Source: Nocardia yamanashiensis NBRC 100130
GTDB taxonomy: Bacteria; Actinomycetota; Actinomycetes; Mycobacteriales; Mycobacteriaceae
Assembly: GCF_001613325.1 (NCBI RefSeq)
Contig: NZ_BDCD01000002.1
Location: 558,001-622,000 of the forward strand
Reading direction: 5' to 3'
DNA: 64,000 bases
Below, piece by piece: positions 8,176 to 15,677 of this stretch. A model generated the notes under the pieces. It saw only the letters and a program-made list of their open reading frames with translations, did not search any database and was not told where the DNA came from. How positions within the stretch are numbered: the stretch's first letter is position 1; every line of letters starts with the position of its first letter. A program made the position numbers and the translations under genes.

Positions 8176-9489
8176 TCAGGCCGGGCGCAGGGTCATCGGC
8201 ATTCCGGCCAGCGAGTTGGCGGCAACGGTGATGCCGTCGAATCGGAACATGGTTCGGCCCGCCCACTGAATCGAGGTAATGGTGCCCTCGCCCTTCCATT
8301 CGGCGTGTATGGCGCTGCCGTTCGCCGTCGTGTCGAGGGTGCAGGTCATGGTTGTCTGCTGTCCGGGGCGGCCGGGCAGCAGGCATTCCCAGGGTGCTGC
8401 ACCACCGCTGGTGTCGCTGTGAAAGCGGAAGCCTCCGTCGACGACGGTTACCGTGCCGGTGCCGCTGTTATTCGTCATCGATTCGAGAATCCAGGTGCCG
8501 GAGACATCGAGGGCGGTCGGTGTTACAGCAGTGGTTGGCACCGTCGGAGCACCTGTACTGGAGGGCGTCTGACTCGAAGCGCTGCCGGTCATAGTGGGAA
8601 CGGCACTCTTCGCTTCGCGGTCTTTCGTTCCGCAACTGCCCGCCGGACGCTCGAATGCCTTGCCGCCGTCGATGTCCACGAGCGTGAAGACGGCCAACGG
8701 GTTGGGTGCGCGAACCATGATGATGATCGCAGCCGGATCAAAGCCGGTCCAGGCGGTCCCGGTGTACTCGGGTGCCCTTCCGATCGAAGTCGACACGGTC
8801 AGCGGCGAGCCGCTGAGGCTGCGCAGACGTGGCACACCCCGCGTGTCGACGAGCACCGAAGTGCCCCTTTGCAAGACGGTTTCGAACGCGGTGACCTTGC
8901 CATCTCGGTATTCGTGGTCGGTGACCCGGATATCGAGACGGAGTACCACGGCGGTCAGCCCGCGGAGATAGTTCGGCAGGTCGGCTTCCGAGAGTGCCTC
9001 ACCCCCGGCCCATCCGAAGGTCGGGTCCGCTGTGAGGGTACGGATGAGCGCGCGGCGTTCGGGCGGATGGTTTTCATAGAAGCCGACGATGGCATCCGTG
9101 CCACCGGTCGTCTGGTCCTGCAGCCCGCCGTAGACGCCGGGTTCCCCACCTGAGATCTGGATTCCACCCGCTGATTTGCCCCCGGTCGGCGCGGGGAAGG
9201 CCGGTGTGGACGCGATCGGCTGTGCACCCGCCTCGGCTGGCGGGTTCGGCAAGAACGGATGTTTGCCGCCGAAATCGGCTGCCTGATAAGCCACTTGGAC
9301 ATCGCCATCATCCGAGGATCCGCCGAGTGCACGCGTGCCGATGACGATGAGCACCACCGCCGCGACGAGTATGGCGAAGGCGATCAGCCACGTATAGGAC
9401 GAACGCCAGGGTTGCGGTTGATGGAAATGAACCGAGTCGCCTTGTACGAGAAACGAATTGTCTCTCGCTTCCTGGTTCTTATCGGCCAC
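8176..9489 (-). CDS. Membrane-anchored DUF6777-like protein with C-terminal beta-rich extension
   Basis: A 437-residue protein: cytosolic N-terminus of about 30 residues, one membrane helix (about 33-51), then an extracellular part. Residues about 62-290 (ADFGGKHPF, GEPGVYGG, RVTDHEYRDGK, ETVLQRGTSVLVD) match the second paralogue at 9908-10732 and, from memory, the DUF6777 family of actinobacteria; function unknown. A Thr/Ser/Pro linker follows, then about 110 residues predicted as a small beta-barrel (SGTWILESMTNNSGTGTVTV). The first 22 residues carry a peptide (NQEARDNSFLVQG) that is repeated in the small protein encoded just upstream. GTG start, 12 bp after the stop of that gene, indicating an operon. 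Confidence 0.8.
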   Translation of the reverse strand: MADKNQEARDNSFLVQGDSVHFHQPQPWRSSYTWLIAFAILVAAVVLIVIGTRALGGSSDDGDVQVAYQAADFGGKHPFLPNPPAEAGAQPIASTPAFPAPTGGKSAGGIQISGGEPGVYGGLQDQTTGGTDAIVGFYENHPPERRALIRTLTADPTFGWAGGEALSEADLPNYLRGLTAVVLRLDIRVTDHEYRDGKVTAFETVLQRGTSVLVDTRGVPRLRSLSGSPLTVSTSIGRAPEYTGTAWTGFDPAAIIIMVRAPNPLAVFTLVDIDGGKAFERPAGSCGTKDREAKSAVPTMTGSASSQTPSSTGAPTVPTTAVTPTALDVSGTWILESMTNNSGTGTVTVVDGGFRFHSDTSGGAAPWECLLPGRPGQQTTMTCTLDTTANGSAIHAEWKGEGTITSIQWAGRTMFRFDGITVAANSLAGMPMTLRPA

Positions 9490-9501
9490 GGCGAGCGGTC
9501 G

Positions 9502-9792
9502 TCATTTCTGATCTCCCATACCGCCCTCGATCCGGACGTTTCCGCCGCCCTGCACCATGCGAGAGTTGTTGCCCGCCTTCTGGTTCATGGTGACAGGCTT
9601 GCTGCCGCCCAATAGCCGGCGCGGTCCGGAGGCGGTGGGCCACGGGAAGGTGAGCAGGACGGCGGCCAGGACCAGCGCACCGAAACCGATGAGTGCCCAA
9701 CGCGGCCACGCGTGCACCCACGGTGTCACGCCGATGGACAGCGCGACCACCGCCAGAATTGTCGAACCCAGCCAGGGCAGGTATTTGCCCAT
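9502..9792 (-). CDS. Small two-helix membrane protein with C-terminal NS-x-x-VQGG motif
   Basis: A 96-residue protein with two predicted membrane helices (about 7-25 and 31-50), then GPRRLLGGSK on the cytosolic side and a polar tail NQKAGNNSRMVQGGGNVRI (70-88). That tail resembles residues 5-22 of the next protein in the operon (shared N, Q, A, N, S, V, Q, G and V). Similar Asn/Gln/Gly peptides in other bacteria form amyloid-like signalling contacts, but here this is only a suggestion. ATG with GGAGGAG upstream. The start and leader resemble those of the gene at 9908-10732, evidence for a local duplication. Confidence 0.75.
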   Translation of the reverse strand: MGKYLPWLGSTILAVVALSIGVTPWVHAWPRWALIGFGALVLAAVLLTFPWPTASGPRRLLGGSKPVTMNQKAGNNSRMVQGGGNVRIEGGMGDQK

Positions 9793-9842
9793 GAGCGTCT
9801 CCTCCGACCGACCCGGCACGAATTCTCGCACGCCGCGAAATG
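9775..9842. repeat. Duplicated leader and N-terminal coding segment, copy A
   Basis: About 68 bp covering the first codons, ribosome binding site and upstream leader of the small membrane protein. Copy B lies at 10715-10783 in the same orientation. Shared blocks include GCGTCTCC next to the start codon and CCGCGAAAT about 40 bp upstream. Confidence 0.6.
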
Positions 9843-9907
9843 CGGCCGGGCCGCTTCGGGGAATGTCGGCACGCTCGGTCGCCAGGGCGGCTACTCGCTT
9901 TGGGAGA

Positions 9908-10732
9908 TCAGCGTCCGCTCGGCCGGACGGTGACCGAGGGTGGTCGGTCGCTTTCGCCGTTCGTTCCCAGCGGACGTTCGAAAGGCGAACCGCCGGTGAG
10001 GTCGATGAGGGTGAGGGCGGTGAGGCGGGTGGGGGTGGGTGTGATGGCGATGACGGAGGCTGCGGCGAAATCGGTCCAGGGGGTGCCCGAGTAGGCCGGG
10101 CGTAGGGCGGTCGAGGTCGATAGCGTCAGTGGCGATCCGCTTCGGCCGCGGATCCGGGGGACGCCGTAAGCGTCGATGAATACTGTTGTGCCGCGCTGGA
10201 GGACGGTTTCGAAGGGGGTGATCTTGCCGTCGCGGAATTCGTGGTCGGTGACGCGGATGTCGAATCGCAGGAGGGCGGGGGTCAATTCGTGGAGGTAGTC
10301 GGCCAGGTCTTTCTCTCGGAGTGCCCAGCTTCGGGTCCATCGGAATCCCGCGTCGCCGGTGAAGGCGTGCACCACGCCCTGGCGTTCGGCCGGGTGATCC
10401 GCGTAGAAGGCGGCCAGGGTGTCCACATTGCCGGTCGCTTGGCCCCGGAACGCGCCGTACACGCCGGGTTCGTCTCCGGCGATCTGGACTGCGCCGGCTG
10501 TTTTCGCCGCGGTGTGCGCGGGCAATGCCGGTGTCGGCGTGACGACTTGGGCCGCGCCTTCGGCGGGGGTGGTCGTCAGGAACGGGTGCAGGCCGCCGAA
10601 GTCGGCTGCCTGGTACAGGACGCCGGCCAGTGGTTCGTTCAGGGCGAGCAGTCTCAGGACGCTGATGGCGATGAGCACCCCGGCGCCGAGGAGCAACCCG
10701 GCCGCCTGCAGCAGGGGCAGGTGTTTGCGCAT
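9908..10732 (-). CDS. DUF6777-like membrane protein, shorter paralogue
   Basis: A 274-residue protein with an N-terminal membrane helix (about 8-30) and an extracellular DUF6777-like domain (about 38-260). It shares long blocks with the protein at 8176-9489: QAADFGG-HPFL, GDEPGVYG, IRVTDHEFRDGKITPFETVL and the RGTTVFIDAYGVPR segment. It lacks both the cytosolic N-terminal motif and the C-terminal beta-rich extension of the longer paralogue. ATG with GGGAG upstream. It is the first gene of a three-gene set (short paralogue, small membrane protein, long paralogue), all on the minus strand. Function unknown. Confidence 0.8.
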   Translation of the reverse strand: MRKHLPLLQAAGLLLGAGVLIAISVLRLLALNEPLAGVLYQAADFGGLHPFLTTTPAEGAAQVVTPTPALPAHTAAKTAGAVQIAGDEPGVYGAFRGQATGNVDTLAAFYADHPAERQGVVHAFTGDAGFRWTRSWALREKDLADYLHELTPALLRFDIRVTDHEFRDGKITPFETVLQRGTTVFIDAYGVPRIRGRSGSPLTLSTSTALRPAYSGTPWTDFAAASVIAITPTPTRLTALTLIDLTGGSPFERPLGTNGESDRPPSVTVRPSGR

Positions 10733-10783
10733 GGGCGTCTCCCGTCGGCCGATCCGGCGTATTCACCAGCATTCCGCGAAATA
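10715..10783. repeat. Duplicated leader and N-terminal coding segment, copy B
   Basis: Second copy of the segment at 9775-9842. It surrounds the ATG of the short DUF6777-like gene and includes the GCGTCTCC and CCGCGAAAT blocks. The similarity extends into the first codons (M-x-K-x-LP in both proteins). Confidence 0.6.
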
Positions 10784-10859
10784 CGCTGTGCCGCTGCGGA
10801 TGCCCCGGTAAGTCGGGGCATCGCGGCGGGTCCCGGAGACGAGGAGCCGCGCGGCGGGA

Positions 10860-11435
10860 TCAGGCGGGTTCGGCGATGTCGGCGAGCCGGCCGGCGCCGG
10901 TGGCGATCTCGATGGCCTCGGCGAGGGTGAGGTGGAGTTCGTGGTCGGGGGTGGGGGCGGGGCCGTCGTGATGGGTGATGCCGGTGTCGGTGATCTCGTA
11001 ATGCAGGGCGGTGTCGCCGATCTGGACGGTGATGACGCCGGGGCCGTGGGATGCGGCGAGGGCGCGGCCGAGGGGGAGCGCGAACCAGTGGGCGCGCACG
11101 GCGTCGGTGCTGCGGCGTTCGCCGAGCAGGGGAGTGCCCCAGGCGGAGAGGGTGTCCAGGACGGGACGCAGGTCCGCACCGGTGTCGGTGAGTTCGTAGA
11201 CGGCGGTGGTGGCGCGCGGGCCGGCCTTGCGGCGGGTGAGGATGCCGTCGCGTTCGAGTTCCTTGAGGCGGGTGGCGAGCATGTCGGTGCTGATGCCGGG
11301 GAGGTCGGCGAACAGGTCGCTGTAGCGGCGTGGGCCGGAACTCAATTCGCGGACCACCAGCAGGCTCCAGCGGTCGCCGATGACGTCGAGGGCCCGGCTG
11401 ACGGCGCAGTAGTGGTCGTAGGTGCGGCGCGGCAT
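10860..11435 (-). CDS. HxlR-family winged-helix transcriptional regulator
   Basis: A 191-residue regulator. The N-terminal half is a typical HxlR wHTH (CAVSRALDVIGDRWSLLVVR, then RRYSDLFADLPGISTDMLATRL). Residues about 105-190 form an SCP2-like C-terminal domain found in longer actinobacterial members. The single Cys near residue 10 is a position used for redox sensing in some family members. It is divergent from an aminotransferase gene; two palindromes in the gap overlap its promoter. A TACAGT -10 element 6 bp upstream of the ATG, with TTGGTT as -35, suggests a leaderless transcript. Confidence 0.9.
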   Translation of the reverse strand: MPRRTYDHYCAVSRALDVIGDRWSLLVVRELSSGPRRYSDLFADLPGISTDMLATRLKELERDGILTRRKAGPRATTAVYELTDTGADLRPVLDTLSAWGTPLLGERRSTDAVRAHWFALPLGRALAASHGPGVITVQIGDTALHYEITDTGITHHDGPAPTPDHELHLTLAEAIEIATGAGRLADIAEPA

Positions 11436-11455
11436 GTGACTACTGTAGCGTTCTG

Positions 11456-11470
11456 CTTGGAAAAACCAAG
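11456..11470. promoter_or_regulatory. HxlR operator site 1
   Basis: CTTGGAAAAACCAAG, a perfect 5-bp inverted repeat with 5-bp spacer. It overlaps the inferred -35 (TTGGTT on the minus strand, about 11464-11469) of the HxlR gene. Its -10, TACAGT on the minus strand, is at 11442-11447. Confidence 0.65.
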
Positions 11471-11476
11471 TGCATT

Positions 11477-11491
11477 CTTGGGAAATCCAAG
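11477..11491. promoter_or_regulatory. HxlR operator site 2
   Basis: CTTGGGAAATCCAAG, the same CTTGG-N5-CCAAG pattern, centred 21 bp (two helical turns) from site 1. It directly precedes TAGAGT at 11492-11497, a plausible -10 of the aminotransferase gene. Confidence 0.65.
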
Positions 11492-11527
11492 TAGAGTGTG
11501 CGGCAACGTATCCGGAAGGGGATGTCC

Positions 11528-12739
11528 ATGCAGGTCAAGCAGTCGAGCAAGCTCGCGGGAGTGTCGTACGAGATTCGTGGCCCGGTCGCAGAGCATGCCG
11601 CACGGCTGGAGGCCGAGGGGCATCACGTGGTGAAGCTGAACACCGGCAACCCGCTGCCGTTCGGGTTCGAGGCGCCCGCGGAGATCCTGCAGGACATGGT
11701 CCGCAACCTGCCCGCGTCGAGCGGTTACTCCTCCTCGAAGGGGCTGCTGTCGGCGCGGCGCGCGGTGGTGCAGTACTACCAGACGCTCGGCGTCGGCGAG
11801 GTGGACGTGGAGGAGGTGTTCCTCGGCAACGGCGTCTCCGAACTCATCATGATGGCCATGACCGCGCTGCTGGAAAACGGCGACGAGGTGCTGGTGCCCT
11901 CGCCGGACTTCCCGCTCTGGACCGCCGCGACCGCGCTGAACGGCGGCCGCCCGGTGCATTACGTCTGCGACGAGGGCGCGGACTGGGCCCCGGACGTGGC
12001 CGATATCGAGTCCAAGATCACCGACCGGACCCGGGCCATCGTCATCATCAACCCCAACAACCCGACGGGCGCGGTGTATTCGCCCGAGGTGCTGCGCGCC
12101 ATCCTCGAGGTGGCCCGCCGCCACAATCTGGTGGTCTTCTCCGACGAGATCTACGACAAGATCCTCTACGACGGCCTCACTCACACCGCCACGGCCGCCC
12201 TCGCCCCGGACCTGATCTGCCTGACCTTCTCCGGCCTCTCGAAGTCCTACCGCGCGGCGGGATTCCGCGGCGGCTGGCTGGTGGTGTCCGGGCCGACCGA
12301 GCACGCCGAGAACTATCTCGAGGGCCTCACCATGCTCGCGGGCCTGCGCCTGTGCGCGAATGTGCCCGCGCAGCAGGCGATTCAGGCCGCGCTCGGCGGG
12401 CATCAGAGCATTTACGATCTCACCGCGCCCGGCGGCCGGCTGCTCGATCAGCGCGACCGCACCTGGGAGGCGCTCAATGCCATCCCCGGCATCTCGTGCG
12501 TGAAACCCAAAGGCGCGCTGTACGCCTTCCCGCGCATCGACCTGAACGTCTACCCGATCCACGACGACGAGAAGTTCGTGCTCGACCTGCTGTTGCAGGA
12601 GAAGATCCACATCGTGCAGGGCACCGGGTTCAACTGGGCGCGCCCGGACCACTTCCGCATCGTCACCCTGCCGCACGCCGATGATCTGGAAGCGATCATC
12701 GAGCGCATCGGCAGGTTCCTGGCGACTTACCGCCAGTAG
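11528..12739 (+). CDS. PLP-dependent alanine/aspartate-type aminotransferase (AspC/AlaA group)
   Basis: A 403-residue fold-type I aminotransferase close to M. tuberculosis AspC (Rv0337c) as recalled. Visible are YEIRGPVAEHAARLEAEGH, the LNTGNP motif, INPNNPTGAVYS, SDEIYDKILYDG, the PLP lysine in SGLSKSYRAAGFRGGW, and RLCANVPAQ. It would transfer an amino group between alanine or aspartate and 2-oxoglutarate in the cytosol. The ATG at 11528 is chosen over ATGs or alternative starts upstream because GGAAGGG lies 8 bases before it. The two HxlR palindromes upstream suggest control by the divergent regulator, so it may be a second, conditionally expressed copy of a housekeeping enzyme. Confidence 0.88.
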   Translation: MQVKQSSKLAGVSYEIRGPVAEHAARLEAEGHHVVKLNTGNPLPFGFEAPAEILQDMVRNLPASSGYSSSKGLLSARRAVVQYYQTLGVGEVDVEEVFLGNGVSELIMMAMTALLENGDEVLVPSPDFPLWTAATALNGGRPVHYVCDEGADWAPDVADIESKITDRTRAIVIINPNNPTGAVYSPEVLRAILEVARRHNLVVFSDEIYDKILYDGLTHTATAALAPDLICLTFSGLSKSYRAAGFRGGWLVVSGPTEHAENYLEGLTMLAGLRLCANVPAQQAIQAALGGHQSIYDLTAPGGRLLDQRDRTWEALNAIPGISCVKPKGALYAFPRIDLNVYPIHDDEKFVLDLLLQEKIHIVQGTGFNWARPDHFRIVTLPHADDLEAIIERIGRFLATYRQ

Positions 12740-12748
12740 CGATCACTC

Positions 12749-13786
12749 TCAGGCGATGCCGGGCAGGCGCACCACCTGTCCGGCGTAGGCCAGGCCCGCG
12801 CCGAAACCGAGCAGCAGCGCGGTATCGCCCGGCTTGGCCCCGCCGGAGCGGATGAGCTCCTCCATGGCCATCGGGATGGAGGCGGCGCTGGTATTGCCGG
12901 TCTCGACGATATCCTTTGCGACAGCGACGTTCTCGGGCATGTGCAGTGCCCGCACCAGCGCCTCGGTGATGCGGATATTGGCCTGATGCGGCACGAAGGC
13001 GTCCAGGTCGGCGACGCTCACACCCGCCTTGTCCAGCGCGTCCCGGCACGCCTTCTCCAAAAACGTGACGGCCCAGCGGAATACGGCGGTGCCGTTCATC
13101 CGGATGTAGGGCCGCACGGAGGTGCCGCCGGTGCGCTCGGCCTCGGCGACCTCCGCGAAGTACTGCTGGAAGTCCTTGTCCTGCTTGATGGCCGCGGTCT
13201 GGCTGCCGTCCGAACCCCAGGCCACCGGCCCGATGCCCTCTTCCTCGGACGGTCCCACCACGACCGCGCCCGCGCCGTCGGCGAAGATGAACGCGCAGGT
13301 GCGGTCCGAGGTGTCGAGCAGGTCCGAGAGCCGCTCGACGCCGATCACCAGCACGTACCGGGACTGCCCGGAACGCACCAGCGCGGCCGCGTCGCCGAGC
13401 GCGTAGCAGAAGCCCGCGCACCCGGCCGACACGTCGAAGGCGGCGGTGTCGTGCATGCCGAGTTCGGTGGCGACCACGGCGCCCGCGGACGGCCCGAGCA
13501 CCATCTGCGAGGAGGTGGCCAGCACCACGGTGTCGATCTGTTCGGCGGTGATGCCCGCCGCGGTGAGCGCGTCGCGGGAGGCGGCGACGCTCATGGACAC
13601 GATGGTCTCGTCGGCGTCGGCCCAGCGGCGGGCGGCGATGCCGGAGCGGGTGCGAATCCACTCGTCGGAGGAATCGATGCGGTCGATGATCTCGGCATTG
13701 GGCACCACCCGGCGCGGGCGGTAGGCGCCCAGGCCGAGGATGGCGGCGTGCGTGACCGGGGCTGCGGTGGCGATGGTCGCGGGCAT
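12749..13786 (-). CDS. Beta-ketoacyl-ACP synthase III (FabH-like)
   Basis: A 345-residue thiolase-fold condensing enzyme with the KAS III triad: C123 in SAGCAGF, H267 in VPHQANIRI and N298 in ETGNTSAASIP. It joins an acyl-CoA with malonyl-ACP to start fatty-acid or polyketide chains. ATG at 13786 with AGAGGA upstream; the N-terminus then reads MPATIATAAPV. It is divergent from a TetR regulator with two matching operators in the gap, so it is probably inducible and not the primary housekeeping FabH. Confidence 0.9.
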   Translation of the reverse strand: MPATIATAAPVTHAAILGLGAYRPRRVVPNAEIIDRIDSSDEWIRTRSGIAARRWADADETIVSMSVAASRDALTAAGITAEQIDTVVLATSSQMVLGPSAGAVVATELGMHDTAAFDVSAGCAGFCYALGDAAALVRSGQSRYVLVIGVERLSDLLDTSDRTCAFIFADGAGAVVVGPSEEEGIGPVAWGSDGSQTAAIKQDKDFQQYFAEVAEAERTGGTSVRPYIRMNGTAVFRWAVTFLEKACRDALDKAGVSVADLDAFVPHQANIRITEALVRALHMPENVAVAKDIVETGNTSAASIPMAMEELIRSGGAKPGDTALLLGFGAGLAYAGQVVRLPGIA

Positions 13787-13800
13787 GGCTTCCTCTCGTG

Positions 13801-13820
13801 TGTGAACCGATCGGTTCACA
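13801..13820. promoter_or_regulatory. TetR operator 1 (perfect 20-bp palindrome)
   Basis: TGTGAACCGATCGGTTCACA is a perfect palindrome located 15 bp upstream of the fabH-like start. Confidence 0.75.
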
Positions 13821-13835
13821 GGGTTAACGTCTAAC

Positions 13836-13852
13836 ATGGACCGATCGGTTCA
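13836..13852. promoter_or_regulatory. TetR operator 2
   Basis: GGACCGATCGGTTC core of the same sequence as operator 1, centred 34 bp away. It contains an ATG in frame with the TetR gene, which argues that translation starts further downstream. Confidence 0.65.
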
Positions 13853-13871
13853 CACAAGGGCTGGAGGATTT

Positions 13872-14453
13872 TTGACCGCAGGACCCCGCGCTCGGCTGAT
13901 CTCGAGCACCATTGCCGCGGTGCAGGAACACGGCGTGCATGCCGCCGGCCTGAGTGAGCTGCTCAAACGCAGCAATGCCTCCCGTAATTCGCTGTATCAG
14001 CACTTCCCCGCGGGCAAGGGGGAGTTGATCGAGACGGCCGCGAAAATCGTGTCGCGGTTGGTGTACAACCACCTCAGCCGCTTGGCCGACGCCCTGGCCG
14101 CCGCACCCGATCCGGACAAGTGGCTGACCGACCTGTTCGCCTTCTGGCGCAACGAGCTGGAAGCCAGCGACTACCGGGCCGGATCGTTCATGATGGCCGC
14201 CGCCCTCGACGAACTCGATCCCACCGTCCAGTCCGCCGCCGGTCAGGCCTTCGCCGAATGGACCACGCGGCTGGCCGACGGCCTGATCGCCGCAGGGGTC
14301 CCGACAGACTCGGCTCGCGCCTTGGCGGGCCTGCTGGTCTCGGTCATCGAAGGCGTGATCGTGCAGAGCCGGGCCCTGAAATCCAGCCGCCCCTTCGACG
14401 ACGCCCGCCCCCAGCTCGCCATCCTCCTGGCTCACCATCTGCCTCCGCGATGA
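13872..14453 (+). CDS. TetR/AcrR-family repressor
   Basis: A 193-residue regulator with an N-terminal HTH (LISSTIAAVQEHGVHAAGLS, then SNASRNSLYQHFPAGKGELI) and a helical ligand domain resembling the LmrA/YxaF C-terminal type. The TTG start with GGAGG just upstream is preferred over the ATG at 13836, which lies inside the operator. It is divergent from the FabH-like gene and overlaps the next gene by ATGA, so those two are cotranscribed. Likely represses fabH and itself; the inducer may be an acyl compound (inference). Confidence 0.85.
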   Translation: MTAGPRARLISSTIAAVQEHGVHAAGLSELLKRSNASRNSLYQHFPAGKGELIETAAKIVSRLVYNHLSRLADALAAAPDPDKWLTDLFAFWRNELEASDYRAGSFMMAAALDELDPTVQSAAGQAFAEWTTRLADGLIAAGVPTDSARALAGLLVSVIEGVIVQSRALKSSRPFDDARPQLAILLAHHLPPR

Positions 14454-14971
14454 CCCCCATGCGCCGCATCCTGGTCTCCGGCATCTCCGGCGCCGGCAAA
14501 ACCACCCTGGCCACGAAACTCTCCGCCCGCCTGCACCTTCCACGCTACGAACTCGACGCCCTGCACCACGGCCCCGGCTGGGTCAAACGCCCCGAATTCG
14601 AAGCCGAAGTAGACGCTTTCTCCCGCACCGACGCCTGGGTCACCGAAGACCAGTACTTCCGCACCCTCGGCGGCCTCCTCTGGTCCCGCGCCGACACCTT
14701 CGTCTGGCTGGACTTCCCCCGTTCCACCGTCATGCCCCGAGTCATCCGCCGCTCGGTCACCCGCACCCTGACCCGCGCCGAACTCTGGAACGGCAACCGC
14801 GAATCCGCCCGCAACTGGCTCGAACCCGACCACCCCATGCGCTGGGCCTGGTCCCAGCACGCCACCCGCCGCGCCGACACCGAATCCCGCCTCCCCGACT
14901 ACCCCCACCTCACCGTCATCCGCCTGCGCACCGCGCGGGAAGCCGACGTCTGGCTCCGCGCGATTCCCTGA
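14450..14971 (+). CDS. P-loop NTPase, adenylate kinase-like small kinase
   Basis: A 173-residue protein with a Walker A motif GISGAGKTT near the start, YELDALHHGPGW and a VWLDFPRSTVMPRVI segment, the pattern of FlaR/adenylate kinase-like P-loop proteins. It probably phosphorylates a small molecule or nucleotide, but the substrate is unknown. The ATG overlaps the TetR stop by 4 bp, giving a two-gene operon; an in-frame ATG 9 bp later is an alternative start. Confidence 0.75.
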   Translation: MTPMRRILVSGISGAGKTTLATKLSARLHLPRYELDALHHGPGWVKRPEFEAEVDAFSRTDAWVTEDQYFRTLGGLLWSRADTFVWLDFPRSTVMPRVIRRSVTRTLTRAELWNGNRESARNWLEPDHPMRWAWSQHATRRADTESRLPDYPHLTVIRLRTAREADVWLRAIP

Positions 14972-14981
14972 TCGCCGGCCG

Positions 14982-15055
14982 GGATGACGAGAAGGGGCAC
15001 GCCGGGATGACGAGGGGAGGTGCGGGGATGACGGGGGTGTGGGAATGACGAGGGG
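14982..15055. repeat. Degenerate GGGATGACGAGGGG repeats
   Basis: Four imperfect copies of a GGGATGACG-type unit, spaced about 17-24 bp, in the convergent gap between the P-loop kinase and the DUF1992 gene. The same unit recurs at 43411-43550. Confidence 0.6.
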
Positions 15056-15071
15056 GAGGTCCATCGGGATC

Positions 15072-15581
15072 TCAGGAGGTGCGCCCGAAAAGCCTCCGCC
15101 ACCAACTGGTTCCGTCCCGCCCTGAAGGCGTGACGTGACTCTCGGCGCGCGATTCCGCGGCCGCCACCCGAACTGCCCGCGCAGCCTCACGCCCGGACTT
15201 CCACTCCGCGACCACGTCTTCCACCCGCACCGGCGCGACCGGTACCGGCGGCCCGCTGGGCATCCGCAGCCAGCGCACTATGCGGTCGTTGAGTTCGGAG
15301 ACCGCTTCTCGCACTTCGCGTTCGGACCGCATGCCGCGCACGTTCTCCAGGAGCCGTTCGCGGTCGCGGCGCAGCACTATCGACTCGGGTAGCAGGGCGT
15401 CCGCGCTGAGCCCCTCACGTTTGAGTGCGGACCGCAGCCACCACCCGTCATCCACCGGTCCCGGCGGTATCGGCTGCCCGGCCCCGGGCAGATCATCGAA
15501 TTCGCCCCGCTCGGCTGACTCGCGGATCTGCTTGTCGATCCACGACTCGAAGGTGAGATCGGGCGGTTTGCGCTCCGTCAC
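15072..15581 (-). CDS. DnaJC28-type (DUF1992) protein
   Basis: A 169-residue protein whose first 70 residues carry the DUF1992 signature: TFESWIDKQIRESAERGEFD, then LPGAGQPIP and LRRDRERLLENV. The family is named after DnaJ homologue subfamily C member 28, but this protein has no J domain. The C-terminal 60 residues are charged and less conserved and end WWRRLFGRTS. The GTG start gives the usual N-terminus MTERKPPDL. Function unknown. Confidence 0.85.
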   Translation of the reverse strand: MTERKPPDLTFESWIDKQIRESAERGEFDDLPGAGQPIPPGPVDDGWWLRSALKREGLSADALLPESIVLRRDRERLLENVRGMRSEREVREAVSELNDRIVRWLRMPSGPPVPVAPVRVEDVVAEWKSGREAARAVRVAAAESRAESHVTPSGRDGTSWWRRLFGRTS

Positions 15582-15640
15582 GCCTTCCAGGATACCGAAG
15601 CGCGCTCGAGCGGCCGGTCGCGCCAACATTGCCCGTTTGC

Positions 15641-15670
15641 TTGCTGAATCCTGTTCGGCACGGCTAGCTT
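15641..15670 (+). promoter_or_regulatory. Promoter of the beta-lactamase-like gene
   Basis: TTGCTG (15641-15646), an 18-bp spacer, and TAGCTT (15665-15670). The expected transcription start is about at the GTG at 15678, so the mRNA would be leaderless or nearly so. Confidence 0.45.
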
Positions 15671-15677
15671 TCGGCGG

